The notes under the pieces: model-generated
What the model was told of the DNA's origin: nothing
The model's input: only the letters and a program-made list of their open reading frames with translations
The model's database searches: none
Position numbers and translations under genes: made by a program
Shown here: one piece after another, positions 23,401 to 33,310 of the stretch
Layout: each line of letters begins with the position of its first letter
Position numbering within the stretch: position 1 is the first letter of the stretch
DNA from: Nomia melanderi
Taxonomy: Eukaryota; Arthropoda; Insecta; Hymenoptera; Halictidae
Assembly: GCF_051020985.1 (NCBI RefSeq)
Contig: NW_027475170.1
Span: 459,708-523,707, forward strand
DNA length: 64,000 bases
Direction of reading: 5' to 3'

Positions 23401-23930
23401 TCTCCATTAATAGATAGCGTACCCGAGGCGAAGTCAATTTTACTCGCATGCTTTTGGAGGAAGTTGCTTCCCAAAATGCATTCTTCTTTCATGTGTATAA
23501 GTAAAAATTCTTCTTCCGTCTGGAAGTTTCCAATTTTCAGAGGGAATCGCTCTTTTCCGAAAATTTTCAGATTTTCTCCCGAAACCGAGAAGACTCTCAC
23601 GCTTCCTACACCCGCCGCGTTAAGTGTTTCCCTGGGACCGAACTTGTTTGCTGATAACAGATTTACATAGGATCCGGTATCAATGATGATCTTGCATTTT
23701 CTTCCATTGATGAATCCCTCGATGCTCATCTTCTCCTGAGGGTTCACACTTCGGACGACGGGGGTAGGAGAACTTGAAGTCGGAGGCTCCCCCATTACTC
23801 CGACCTTTTCCCGTTTCCCTTCTTCGGTTTCTCTGTTTTTCCCATCCGGCAATCCCGTTGAAAGTGTCCGCTCTTCCCGCAGACCCAGCACTCCTTCTGT
23901 TTCTCGGGCCTCTTCGAGGAACCTTGCCAC
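20484..23930 (-). CDS. pol: Pol polyprotein: protease, reverse transcriptase, RNase H, integrase
   Basis: Pol copies the element's RNA into DNA and inserts it into the genome. The frame is open from 23963 and unbroken to TGA at 20484-20486. The GTG at 23930 is only a numbering origin (1148 residues), because expression is expected by -1 frameshift from gag. Protease: DTG at residues 84-86. Reverse transcriptase: about 235-440, with catalytic Asp in TIDL (339), DYRRLN (304-309) and YLDD (401-404). RNase H: about 540-665, with DTDAS (548-552), Glu 591 and Asp 616. Integrase: zinc site His 783, His 790, Cys 820, Cys 823; catalytic Asp 852, Asp 912, Glu 948; a GPY module at 1088-1090. No chromodomain is recognised after GPY; the tail is short and basic. 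All key catalytic residues are present, so the enzyme set looks functional. Confidence 0.97.
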   Translation of the reverse strand: MARFLEEARETEGVLGLREERTLSTGLPDGKNRETEEGKREKVGVMGEPPTSSSPTPVVRSVNPQEKMSIEGFINGRKCKIIIDTGSYVNLLSANKFGPRETLNAAGVGSVRVFSVSGENLKIFGKERFPLKIGNFQTEEEFLLIHMKEECILGSNFLQKHASKIDFASGTLSINGEELFLQEKSQEEAVVPVHLQDLYSRCSGQLTEEERKRFRRLLQEFQDVFAENPEQVGKCEVVRHRINTGDHAPIKQAPRRLPFCRRAEVDELLAKMQKQGVIEESKSPWSSPIVLVKKKDGITRFCVDYRRLNEISKKDSYPLPRIEDTLDAFSGSSWFSTIDLQSGYWQIPVDKRDREKTAFCTGSGLWQFKVMPFGLCNAPATFERLMETVLADLTWKICLVYLDDIIVYGRTFEEEVQRLKEVFTRLREVKLLMNPKKCSFFRNEVAYLGHVVSSQGVKTDPEKISAVREWPIPKNKTELRSFLGLCTYYRKFVQGFSRIARPLHRLTEEKMDFVWTEECQEAFEALKRTLEETPVLAYPRMDADFVLDTDASNFAIGAVLSQIQNGEERVIAYFFKTLGKAERNYCVTRKELLAIVKSIEHFHHYLYGRKFLIRTDHAALTWLLNFKNPEGQTARWIERLQEYQFEIKYRAGNIHGNADSLSRRPCGEQCKRCSRLEEKESANEHCLLRTTYRNEQLDEWRKAQEEDDEIGLVFLKKQEGTKPSWPELSSSSPETKYLWAIWDSLEIKEGLLCRKWESTDGKQVSWLLVVPKSKVEEVLKQCHDAPSGGHFGIKKTLAKVRQRFFWLDHRKAVDEWCRRCYTCSAKKGPKERGIGAMKVYNVGAPFERIALDIVGPLPRSSAGNRYALVVVDYFSKWPEVIALPNQQATTIARALLEQVISRYGVPLELHSDQGRSFESSIFKELMKMLGIKKTRTIPLHPQSDGLVERMIRTLLQYLSQFVSEHQKDWDEWIPTFLLAYRTSRHETTGLTPSMVFMGRELRLPLDLLRGTSPSALTDEKTYVEEYRARLAETHNFVRERLRICSNKAKSWYDSRARPISFAQGEKVWLYNPKRTKGKCPKLQFDWEGPYEVVQRLNDLIYRIVRSPRKKLRIVHVNRLARFDSRTTNLKKSKDNDRHSSPKKRTCRR
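23837..23843 (-). promoter_or_regulatory. -1 ribosomal frameshift heptamer G GGA AAA
   Basis: In the gag frame the codons read ATG GGA AAA ACA at 23845-23834, giving the heptamer G-GGA-AAA in the X XXY YYZ phase. It lies just after the zinc knuckle, 40 bases before the gag stop and inside the 23795-23963 overlap where the pol frame is already open. Pol is in the -1 frame relative to gag, as this mechanism needs. A downstream stimulating structure was not worked out. Confidence 0.82.
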
Positions 23931-24956
23931 CTGGTCCGACTTCTGTACGTCATGTCCGGTCGATCATCCTGCGAGGTACCTTCTCGAGCCGCATTGCACT
24001 CAAAAACACGGGGCACAGATTTTAGTACCCGCACTTCATCAGCGGTGACCTCTGAAGTGCTCTCGACGGCTTCGATCTCCAGGGCACGAATAACGGCAGC
24101 CCTGAGAGATGCAAACCCGCCGAGTCTTAACGCTCTTTTCATGTCTTCATTGGCCAGAGCTGACACGAACTGGGAGGCCGCCAGTTTGTCCCTGATCTCG
24201 GCAGGGCATTCACAAAAGGCGGCCTGCGCCAACCTTTCTATCTCCCTGGCCAAATCGGAAATGGACTCTCCTTTCCGCTGTTTGAAATTTTGGAATAAAA
24301 CGAAATTTAAATTCGTTAAATTTTTCGTTCCATAACGGAACTCCAGTGCCGAAACGATCGCGGTGTAATTCTGTAAACTACCAGCGGGAAGGGAAGTGAG
24401 TACACTACGAGCCGAACCCTCCAGCGATGAAACCAAGGCCAACGCCTTCCTTGGTTCATCCCACCTGTTCGCTGCAGCCACAGCCTCAAATTGAAGGTGT
24501 TACTCATTCCACCCATTTCTTCCATCGAAAACGGGTGGTCTCACGACATATCCCAGATCCGGTATGCCGCGAGGCCCGTTGTTGCCTTCGACAGGAGGAG
24601 TCGACTGCACAGCTGGCTGAGACGGAGCCGCGAGTCCGAACGGGTCAGCCGTTACGGAGTCGCGACTTACAGACGAGGTCACCGTTATGATCCTCTGTGC
24701 TAAAGTCTCTAAATTGGAAGTGATAACCTGTTGGTTCGCTTCCATCGCTGCGATCCTTCCTTCTAAGGCGGCTTCACGGGCTACTAGGGCCGTCCTACAA
24801 GAAGCTTCCCTCTCTTCAGATAGGACCCGCCATTTCTCCATCTGATCTGCGAAGGATCGCTGTTGGTTGTTAAGTTGTTCGCTTAAACTTCGTTGGAGAG
24901 CTTCAAACATATTCTCCAATGACGAAGGAACATCTTCCGTGGGACTCGGGCGGCTG

Positions 24957-24977
24957 CGAATCCCACTTCTGACACCA
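24957..24977 (-). other. Primer binding site, complementary to tRNA-Leu
   Basis: On the plus strand the bases read CGAATCCCACTTC then TGACACCA, ending one base before the LTR. This is the 3' end of a tRNA with its CCA: 5 bases of T-stem, the acceptor strand TTCTGAC, discriminator A and CCA. It matches from memory the animal tRNA-Leu whose 5' acceptor strand is GTCAGGA. The match extends about 21 nt, into the T-loop. Confidence 0.88.
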
Positions 24978-24978
24978 G

Positions 24979-25275
24979 TGTTGCGCTGGGCGGGTCCTGG
25001 GGTGCTCGCCCGCGACATGTTTATTTACAATGTTCTTATTTACACTAATATTTACAATTTCATACAAATATTACAGAATGTAGTCTATAGCTCAACACGT
25101 CTATTCACGTCAACGTTCGCTCAAAGACTACTCGTTTGTCTTCGTTTACTCTGACCAACTCCTTAGCGACCAGTTTATTTCAACCCCCTTCAGACCCTAA
25201 GGGTTGGTACAGCCGTGCGTGCTAGAGGGACGAGTTCGATACATCGCAACCTCGTTAATTCGATGTATCGCAACA
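24979..25275 (-). repeat. 5' LTR of the gypsy element
   Basis: The 297 bp copy, with TGTTGC...GCAACA ends, holds the promoter of the element, which is transcribed leftward. A clear TATA box could not be fixed. On the minus strand AATAAA (25025-25020) lies directly before the gag ATG (25018-25016), and another AATAAA lies near 25173-25178. The 10 bp inverted repeat CGATACATCG / CGATGTATCG is at 25237-25246 and 25261-25270, at the U3 edge. Confidence 0.97.
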
Positions 25276-25279
25276 ATAT
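25276..25279. repeat. Target-site duplication, right copy (ATAT)
   Basis: The satellite resumes directly after the LTR as ATATATATGGTG, and the first ATAT matches the four bases before the left LTR. The monomer cut in two here is otherwise complete when both sides are joined. Confidence 0.75.
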
Positions 25280-25522
25280 ATATGGTGAGATCTCGGGTGC
25301 TCTTACACATAGCGCACTAAACCAAAGTGAATCATCTGCAGGGGGCCCTGGCGCATGAATCTGTGCAGCGGGAACGACTTCGGACCACCAGGGGCCGAGA
25401 AAATTACAGAGATTCGGAATCCGTCGCCCAAGGTCATGTAAAAATCCAGCATACATCTGGTGATATCTCGGGTGCTATTACAGATACCGCAATAAATCAA
25501 ATTGCATTGTCTGTAGGAGGCC

Positions 25523-25697
25523 CTGGCGCATGAATCTGTGCAGCGGGAACGACCTCGGACCACCAGGGGCCGAGAAAACTACCGTCTCATGGGGCCGGAC
25601 ACTCAGGGTCAGGGAAAAATCCAATATATATCTGGTGATATCTCGGGTGCTATTACAGATAGCGCAATAAATCAAAGTTCATTGTCTGTAGGAGGCC
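25523..25697. repeat. Representative class A monomer with two dyads
   Basis: This unit is close to the consensus and exactly 175 bp. It holds a GC dyad at 25554-25574: CTCGG pairs with CCGAG, then an A/G mismatch, then CC with GG, around a 5 nt loop. It also holds an AT dyad at 25628-25641: ATATC, loop TGGT, GATAT. Both are kept in most units of both arms. A run of GGGAAAAATCC precedes the AT tract. Confidence 0.85.
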
Positions 25698-26449
25698 CTG
25701 GCGCACGAATCTGTGCAGCGGGAACGACCTCGGACCACCGGGGCCGAGAAAACCACCGTCTCATGGGGTCGGACACTCAGGGTCAGGGAAAAATCCAATA
25801 TATATCTGGTGATATCTCGGGTGCTATAAGAGATAGCGCAATGAACCAAAGTGAATTATCTGCAGGAGGCCCTGGCGCATGAATCAGTGCAGCGGCAACG
25901 ACCTCGGACCACCAGGGGCCGAGAAAACCACCGTCTCATGGGGTCGGACACTCGGGGTCAGGGAAAAATCCAATATATATGTGGTGATATCTCGGGTGCT
26001 ATTACAGATAGCGCAATAAATCAAAGTGCATTGTCTGTAGGAGGCCCTGGCGCACGAATCTGTGCAGCGGGAACGACCTCGGACCACCAGGGGCCGAGAA
26101 AACCACCGTCTCATGGGGTCGGACACTCAGGGTCAGGGAAAAATCCAATATATATCTGGTGATTTCTCGGGTGCTATTACAGATAGCGCAATAAATCAAA
26201 GTGCATTGTCTGTAGGAGGCCCTGGTGCATGAATCTGTGCAGCGGGAACGACCTCGGACCACCAGGGGCCGAGAACACTACCGTCTCATGGGGCCGGACA
26301 CTCAGGATCAGGGAAAAATCCAATATATATCTGGTGATATCTCGGGTGCTATAAGAGATAGCGCAATAAACCAAAGTGAATTATCTGCAGGAGGCCCTGG
26401 CGCATGAATCTGTGCAGCGGGAACGACCTCGGACCACCAGGGGCCGAAA

Positions 26450-27238
26450 AAACCACCGTCTCATGGGGTCGGACACTCAGGGTCAGGGAAAAATCCAATA
26501 TATATCTGGTGATATCACGGGTCCTATTAGAGATATCGCAATAAATAAAAGTGCATTGTCTGTAGGAGGCCCTGGCGCATGAATCTGTGCAGCGGGATCG
26601 ACCTCGGACCACCAGGGGCCGAGAAAATTACAGATATTCGGAATCCGTCACCCAAGGTCATGTAAAAATCCAGCATATATCTGGTGATATCTCGGGTGCT
26701 ATTGGAGATACCGCAATAAACCAAAGTGAATTATCTGCAGGAGGCAATGGCGCATGAATCTCTGCAGCGGGAACGACCTCGGTCCACCAGGGGCCGAGAA
26801 AACCACCGTCTCATGGGGCCGGACACTCAGGATCAGGGAAAAATCCAATATATATCTGGTGATATCTCGGGTGCTATAAGAGACAGCGCAATAAATCAAA
26901 GTGCATTGTCTGTAGGAGGCACTGGCGAATGAATCTGTGCAGCGGGAGCGACCTGGGACCACCAGGGGCCTAGAAAACCACAGTCTCATGGGGCAGGACA
27001 CTCAGGGTCAGGGGAAAATCCAATATATATCTGGTGATATCTCGGGTGCTATTACAGATAGCGCAATAAATCAAAGTGCATTGCCTGTAGGCGGCCCTGC
27101 CGGTTGAATCTGTGCAGCAGGAACGCCCTCGGACCACCAGGGGCCAAGAAAACCACCGTCCCGAGGGGCCGGACACTTAGGGTCAGTGAAAAATCCAATT
27201 TATATCTGGTGATATCTCGGGTGCTATTATAGATAGCG
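26450..27238. repeat. Satellite block P, copy 1 (copy 2 at 29248-30036)
   Basis: This 789 bp block recurs 2798 bp downstream, 16 monomers less 2 bp, with very few differences. Shared rare variants are GTCCTATTAGAGATATCGC, GGAGGCAATGGCGC and CCGTCCCGAGGGGCC. Confidence 0.85.
26572..26746. repeat. Representative class B monomer
   Basis: The length and outer parts match class A, but positions about 26626-26676 read TTACAGATATTCGGAATCC...CACCCAAGGTCATGTAAAAATCC instead of the class A middle. The two middles align without gaps, so they are diverged homologues and not an unrelated insert. The segment contains a small dyad, ATTCGGAAT. Confidence 0.85.
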
Positions 27239-28456
27239 CAATAAATCAAAGTGCATTGTCTGTAGGAGGCCCTGGCGCATAAATGTGGCCAGCGGGAACG
27301 ACCTCGGACCACCAGGCGCCGAGAAAATTGCAGATATTCGGAATCCGTCACCCAAGGTCATGTAAAAATCCAGCATATATCTGGTGATATCTCGGGTGCA
27401 ATTACAGATAGCGCAATAAACCAAAGTGAATTGTCTGCAGGAAGCCCTGGCGCATGAATCTGTTCAGCGGTATCGACCTCGGACCACGAGGGACCGATAA
27501 AACCATCGACACATGGGGCCGGACTGTCCGGGACAAGGAAAAATACAATATATATCTGGTGATATCTCGGGTGCTATTACAGATAGCGCAATTAATCAAA
27601 GTGCATTGTCTGTAGGAGGCACTGGCGAATGTGTCAGTGCAGCAGGTACGACCTCGGACCACCACGGGCCGAGAAAATTACAGATATTCGAAATCCGTCA
27701 CCCAAGTTCACGTAAAAATCCAGCATATATCTGATGATATCTCGGGTGCTATTACATATAGCGCAATAAACCGACGTGAATTATCTGCCGGAAGCCCTGG
27801 CGCATGAATCTGTTCAGCGGGATCGACCTCGGACCACGAGGGACCGATAAAACCATCGACACATGGGGCCGGACTGTCCGGGACAAGGAAAAATCCAATA
27901 TATATCTGGTGATATCACGGGTGCTATTACAGATAGCGGAATAAATCAAAGTGCATTGTCTGGAGGAGTCCCTGGCGCATGAATCTGTGCAGCGGGATCG
28001 ACCTCGGACCACGAGGGGCCGAGAAAACTACCGTCTCATGGGGCCGGACACTCAGGGTCAGGGAAAAATCCAATATATATCTGGTGATATCTCGGGTGCA
28101 ACTAGAGATAGCGCAATAAACCAAAGTGCATTGTCTGCAGGAGGCCCTGGCGCATGGATCTGTGCAGCGGGAACGACGTCGGAGCACCAGGGGCCGAGAA
28201 AACCACCGTCTCATGGGGCCTGACACTCGGTGTCAGGCAAAAATCCAATATATATGTGGTGATATCACGGCCGCTCTTACAGATAGGGCACTAAACCAAA
28301 GTGAATTATCTGCAGGGGCCCTGGCGCATGAATCTGTGCAGCGGGAACGACCTCGGGCCACCAGGGACAGAGAAAATCACCGACACATGGGGCCGGACAC
28401 CCAACTTCATGTAAAAATCCAGAATGTATCTGATGATATCTCGGGTGCTATTACAG

Positions 28457-30802
28457 ATAGCGCGATAAATCAAAGTGCACTGTCTGCAAGAGGCCCTCGC
28501 GCATGAATCTGTGCAGCGGAATCGACCTCGGGCCACCAGGGGCCGAGAAAACCACCGTCTCATGGGGCCGGACACTCAGGGTCAGGGGAAAATCCAATAT
28601 ATATCTAGTGATATCTCGGGTGCTATTACAGATAGCGCAATAAATCAAAGTGCATTGTCCGTAGGAGGCCCGGGCGCATGAATCTGTGCAGCGGGATCGA
28701 CCTCGGACCACCAGGGGCCGAGAAAACCACCGACACATGGGGCTGGACACTCAGGGTCGGGGAAAAATTCAATATATATCTGGTGATATCTCGGGTGCTC
28801 TTACATATAGCGCACTAAACCAAAGTGAATTATCTGCAGGGGCCCTGGCGCATGAATCTGTGCAGCGGGAACGACCTCGGGCCACCAGGGACAGAGAAAA
28901 TCACCGACACATGGGGCCGGACACCCAAGGTCATGTAACAATCCAGAATGTATCTGATGATATCTCGGGAGCTATGACAGATGGCGCGATAAGTCAAAGT
29001 GCACTGTCTGCAGGAGGCCCTGGTGCATGAATCTGTGCAGCGGGATCGACCTCAGACCACCAGGGGCCGAGAAAACCACCGACTCATGGGGCCGGACACT
29101 CAGAGTCGGGGAAAAATTCAATATATGTCTGGTGATATCTCGGGTGCTCTTACAGATAGCGCACTAAACCAAAGTGAATTATCTGCAGGGGGCCCTGGCG
29201 CATGAATCTGTGCAGCGGGAACGACCTCAGACCACCAGGGGCCGAGAAAACCACCGTCTCATGGGGTCGGACACTCAGGGTCAGGGAAAAATCCAATATA
29301 TATCTGGTGATATCACGGGTCCTATTAGAGATATCGCAATAAATAAAAGTGCATTGTCTGTAGGAGGCCCTGGCGCATGAATCTGTGCAGCGGGATCGAC
29401 CTCGGACCACCAGGGGCCGAGAAAATTACAGATATTCGGAATCCGTCACCCAAGGTCATGTAAAAATCCAGCATATATCTGGTGATATCTCGGGTGCTAT
29501 TGGAGATACCGCAATAAACCAAAGTGAATTATCTGCAGGAGGCAATGGCGCATGAATCTCTGCAGCGGGAACGACCTCGGTCCACCAGGGGCCGAGAAAA
29601 CCACCGTCTCATGGGGCCGGACACTCAGGATCAGGGAAAAATCCAATATATATCTGGTGATATCTCGGGTGCTATAAGAGACAGCGCAATAAATCAAAGT
29701 GCATTGTCTGTAGGAGGCACTGGCGAATGAATCTGTGCAGCGGGAGCGACCTGGGACCACCAGGGGCCTAGAAAACCACAGTCTCATGGGGCAGGACACT
29801 CAGGGTCAGGGGAAAATCCAATATATATCTGGTGATATCTCGGGTGCTATTACAGATAGCGCAATAAATCAAAGTGCATTGCCTGTAGGCGGCCCTGCCG
29901 GATGAATCTGTGCAGCAGGAACGCCCTCGGACCACCAGGGGCCAAGAAAACCACCGTCCCGAGGGGCCGGACACTTAGGGTCAGTGAAAAATCCAATATA
30001 TATCTGGTGATATCTCGGGTGCTATTATAGATAGCGCGATAAATCAAAGTGCACTGTCTGCAAGAGGCCCTCGCGCATGAATCTGTGCAGCGGAATCGAC
30101 CTCGGGCCACCAGGGGCCGAGAAAACCACCGTCTCATGGGGCCGGACACTCAGGGTCAGGGGAAAATCCAATATATATCTAGTGATATCTCGGGTGCTAT
30201 TACAGATAGCGCAATAAATCAAAGTGCATTGTCCGTAGGAGGCCCGGGCGCATGAATCTGTGCAGCGGGATCGACCTCGGACCACCAGGGGCCGAGAAAA
30301 CCACCGACACATGGGGCTGGACACTCAGGGTCGGGGAAAAATTCAATATATATCTGGTGATATCTCGGGTGCTCTTACATATAGCGCACTAAACCAAAGT
30401 GAATTATCTGCAGGGGCCCTGGCGCATGAATCTGTGCAGCGGGAACGACCTCGGGCCACCAGGGACAGAGAAAATCACCGGCACATGGGGCCGGACACCC
30501 AAGGTCATGTAACAATCCAGAATGTATCTGATGATATCTCGGGAGCTATGACAGATGGCGCGATAAGTCAAAGTGCACTGTCTGCAGGAGGCCCTGGTGC
30601 ATGAATCTGTGCAGCGGGATCGACCTCAGACCACCAGGGGCCGAGAAAACCACCGACTCATGGGGCCGGACACTCAGAGTCGGGGAAAAATTCAATATAT
30701 GTCTGGTGATATCTCGGGTGCTCTTACAGATAGCGCACTAAACCAAAGTGAATTATCTGCAGGGGGCCCTGGCGCATGAATCTGTGCAGCGGGAACGACC
30801 TC
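28457..30802. repeat. Nested blocks Q-P-Q
   Basis: Block Q (28457-29228) recurs at 30031-30802 with a 1574 bp step (9 monomers less 1 bp), and the second copy of block P (29248-30036) lies between them. Q is marked by two shortened units with GCAGGGGCCCTGG and by ACAGAGAAAATCACCG. The order suggests that P was copied from 26.5 kb next to Q, and that the joined stretch was then duplicated in part. Confidence 0.82.
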
Positions 30803-33310
30803 GGACCACCAGGGGCCGAGAAAACCACCGACACATGGGGTCGGACTGTCGGGGTCGGGGAAAAATCCAATATATATCTGGTGATATCTCGTGTGCTATT
30901 ACAGATAGCGCAATAAATCAAAGTGCATTGTCTGTAGGAGGCCCTTGCGCATGAATCTGTGCAGCGGGAACGACATCGGACCACCAGGGGGCGAGAAAAC
31001 TTCCGTCTCATGGGGCCGGACACTCAGGGTCAGGGAAAAATCCAACATATATCTGGTGATATCTCGGGTGCTATTACAGATAGTGCAATAAATCAAAGTG
31101 CGTTGTCTGCGGGAGGCCCTGGCGCATGAATTTGTGCAGCGGGAACGACCTCGGGCCACCAGGGGCCGAGAAAACCACCGTCTCATGGGGTCGGACTGTC
31201 AGAGTCAGGGAAAAATCCTATATATGTCTGGTGATATCTCGGGTGCTATTACAGATAGCGCACTGAACAAAAGTGAATTATCTGTAGGGGGCCCTGGCGC
31301 ATGAATCTGTGCAGCGGGATCGACCTCGGACCACGAGGGACCGAGAAAACCACCGTCTCATGGGGTCGGACTGTCAGAGTCAGGGAAAAATCCTATATAT
31401 GTCTGGTGATATCTCGGGTGCTATTACAGATAGCGCACTAAACAAAAGTGAATTATCTGTAGGGGGCCCTGGCGCATGAATCTGTGCAGCGGGATCGACA
31501 TCGGACCACGAGGGACCGAGAAAACCAGCGACACATGGGGCCGGACACTCAGGGTCGGGGAAAAATTCAATATATATCTGGTGATATCTCGAGTGCTCTT
31601 ACAGATAGCGCTCTAAACCAAAGAGAATTATCTGCAGGGGGCCCTGGTGCATGAATCTGTGCAGCGGGGACGACCTCGGACCACCAGGGGCCGAGAAAAC
31701 TACCGTCTCATGGGGCCGGACACTCAGGGTCAGGGAAAAATCCAATATATATCTGGTGATATCTCGGGTGCTACTAGAGATAGCGCAATAAACCAAAGTG
31801 CATTGTCTGCAGGAGGCCCTGGCGCATGAATGTGCGCAGTGGGATCGACCTCGGACCACCAGGGGCCGAGAAAATCACCGTCTCATGAAGCCGGACTGTC
31901 AGGGTCAGGGAAAAATCCAATATATATCTGGTGATATCTCGGGTGCTATTAGAGATAGCGCAATAAACCAAACTGCATTATCTGCAGCAGGCCCTGGCGC
32001 ATGAATCTGTGCAGCGGGAACGACCTCGGACCAGCAGGGGCCGAGATAACCACGGTCTCATGGGGTCGAAACTCAGGGACAGGGCAAAATCCAATATATA
32101 TCTGGTGAAATCTCGGGTGCTATTACAGATAGCGCAATAAATCAGAGTGAATTATCTGCAGGGGGCCCTGGCGCACGAATCTGAGCAGCGGGAACGACCT
32201 CGGACCACCAGGGGCCGAGAAAACCACCGACACATGGGGTCGGACTGTCGGGGTCGGGGAAAAATCCAATATATATCTGGTGATATCTCGGGTGCTATTA
32301 CAGATAGCGCAATAAATCAAAGTGCATTGTCTGCAGGAGGCCCTGGCGCATGAATCTGTGCAGCGGGCACGACGTCGGACCACCAGGGGCCAAGAAAGTT
32401 ACAGATTTTCGGTATCCGTCACCCAACGTCATGTAAAAATAGAGCATATATCTGGTGATATCTCGGATGCTATTAGAGAGTGCGCAATAAATCAAAGTGC
32501 ATTGTCTGTAGGAGGCACTGGCGAATGAATCTGTGCAGCAGGAACTACCTCGGACCACCAGGGGCCGAGAAAATTACAGATATTCGGAATCCGTCACCCA
32601 ACGTCATGTAAAAATCCAATAAATATCTGGTTATATCTCGGGTGCTATTAGAGATAGCGCAATAAATCAAAGTGAATTATCTGCAGGGGGCCCTGGCGCA
32701 TGAATCTATGCAGCGGGATCGACTTCGGACCACGAGGGACCGAGAAAACCATCGACACATGCGGCCGGACTGCCAGGGTCAAGGAAAAATCCAATATATA
32801 TCTTGTGATATCTCGGGTGCTATTAGAAATAGCGAAATAAATCAAAGTGCATTGTCTGCAGGAGGCCCTGGCGCATGAATCTGTGCAGCGGGAACGACCT
32901 CGGACCACCAGGGGCCGAGAAAACCACCATCTCATGGGGTCGGACTGTCAGGGTCAGGGAAAAATCCAATATATATATCTGGTGATATCTCGGGTGCTAT
33001 TAGAGATAGCGCAATAAATCAAAGTGCATTGTCTGTAGGAGGCACTGGCGAATGGATCTGTGTAGCAGGAACTACCTCGGACCACCAGGGGCCGAGAACA
33101 TTACAGATATTCGGAATCCGTCACCAAAGGGCATGTAAAAATCCAGCATATATCTGGTGATATCACGGGTGCTATTACAGATAGCGCAATAAATCAAAGT
33201 GCATTGTCTGTAGGAGGCCCTGGCGCATGAATCTGTGCAGCGGGAACGACCTCGGACCACCAGGGGCCGCGAAAACTACCGTCTCATGGGGCCGGACACT
33301 CAGGGTCAGG

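Larger units (their letters stand above)
23795..25018 (-). pseudogene. gag: Gag polyprotein frame with one in-frame stop
   Basis: Gag forms the particle that packages the element's RNA. One frame runs from ATG at 25018, inside the 5' LTR, through the primer site to TAA at 23795-23797, 408 codons counting stops. It is interrupted once by TAA at 24500-24502. The part before the stop (172 residues) has a predicted coiled coil from about residue 33 to 110, then a Pro/Ser-rich linker and the FDGRNGW motif that opens the gypsy gag core. The part after it holds the rest of the core (LQFEAVAAANRWD, then ALALVSSLEG) and a zinc knuckle CWVCGKSGHFQRDC (C-x2-C-x4-H-x4-C). The stop sits at the aromatic position of the usual W-x-x-[YF]-x-x-QFE pattern, so a single base change is the likely cause. 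An internal Met (residue 37) is an alternative start. Confidence 0.9.
19530..25275 (-). mobile_element. Ty3/gypsy LTR retrotransposon, full length, inserted in the satellite
   Basis: The 5746 bp element lies on the minus strand, so its 5' LTR is at 24979-25275 and its 3' LTR at 19530-19826. Order in its own direction: LTR, tRNA-Leu primer site, gag, -1 frameshift heptamer, pol (protease, reverse transcriptase, RNase H, integrase), untranslated stretch, polypurine tract, LTR. Integrase after RNase H places it in Ty3/gypsy rather than Ty1/copia. There is no env-like frame. The LTRs differ at 2 of 297 positions, so the insertion is young. Pol is uninterrupted, but gag carries one in-frame stop, so this copy is probably not autonomous as sequenced. 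The tRNA-Leu primer would fit an Mdg3/micropia-like lineage, but this is a weak guess; a tree of the RT domain would decide. Confidence 0.98.

Noticed and set aside
24867..25154. Plus-strand 95-codon frame across gag and the LTR, partly repeated at 19430-19705
   Set aside because: It is duplicated only because the LTR is; it is antisense to the gag start and has low-complexity content.
25523..25697. tRNA-derived origin of the monomer (A and B box promoter)
   Set aside because: No A box and B box pair with proper spacing and no cloverleaf could be drawn on either strand.
28420..28450. Hammerhead ribozyme in the satellite (variants read CTGATGA)
   Set aside because: The consensus is CTGGTGA, no GAAA with matching stems II and III could be placed around it, and the minus strand has no candidate core.
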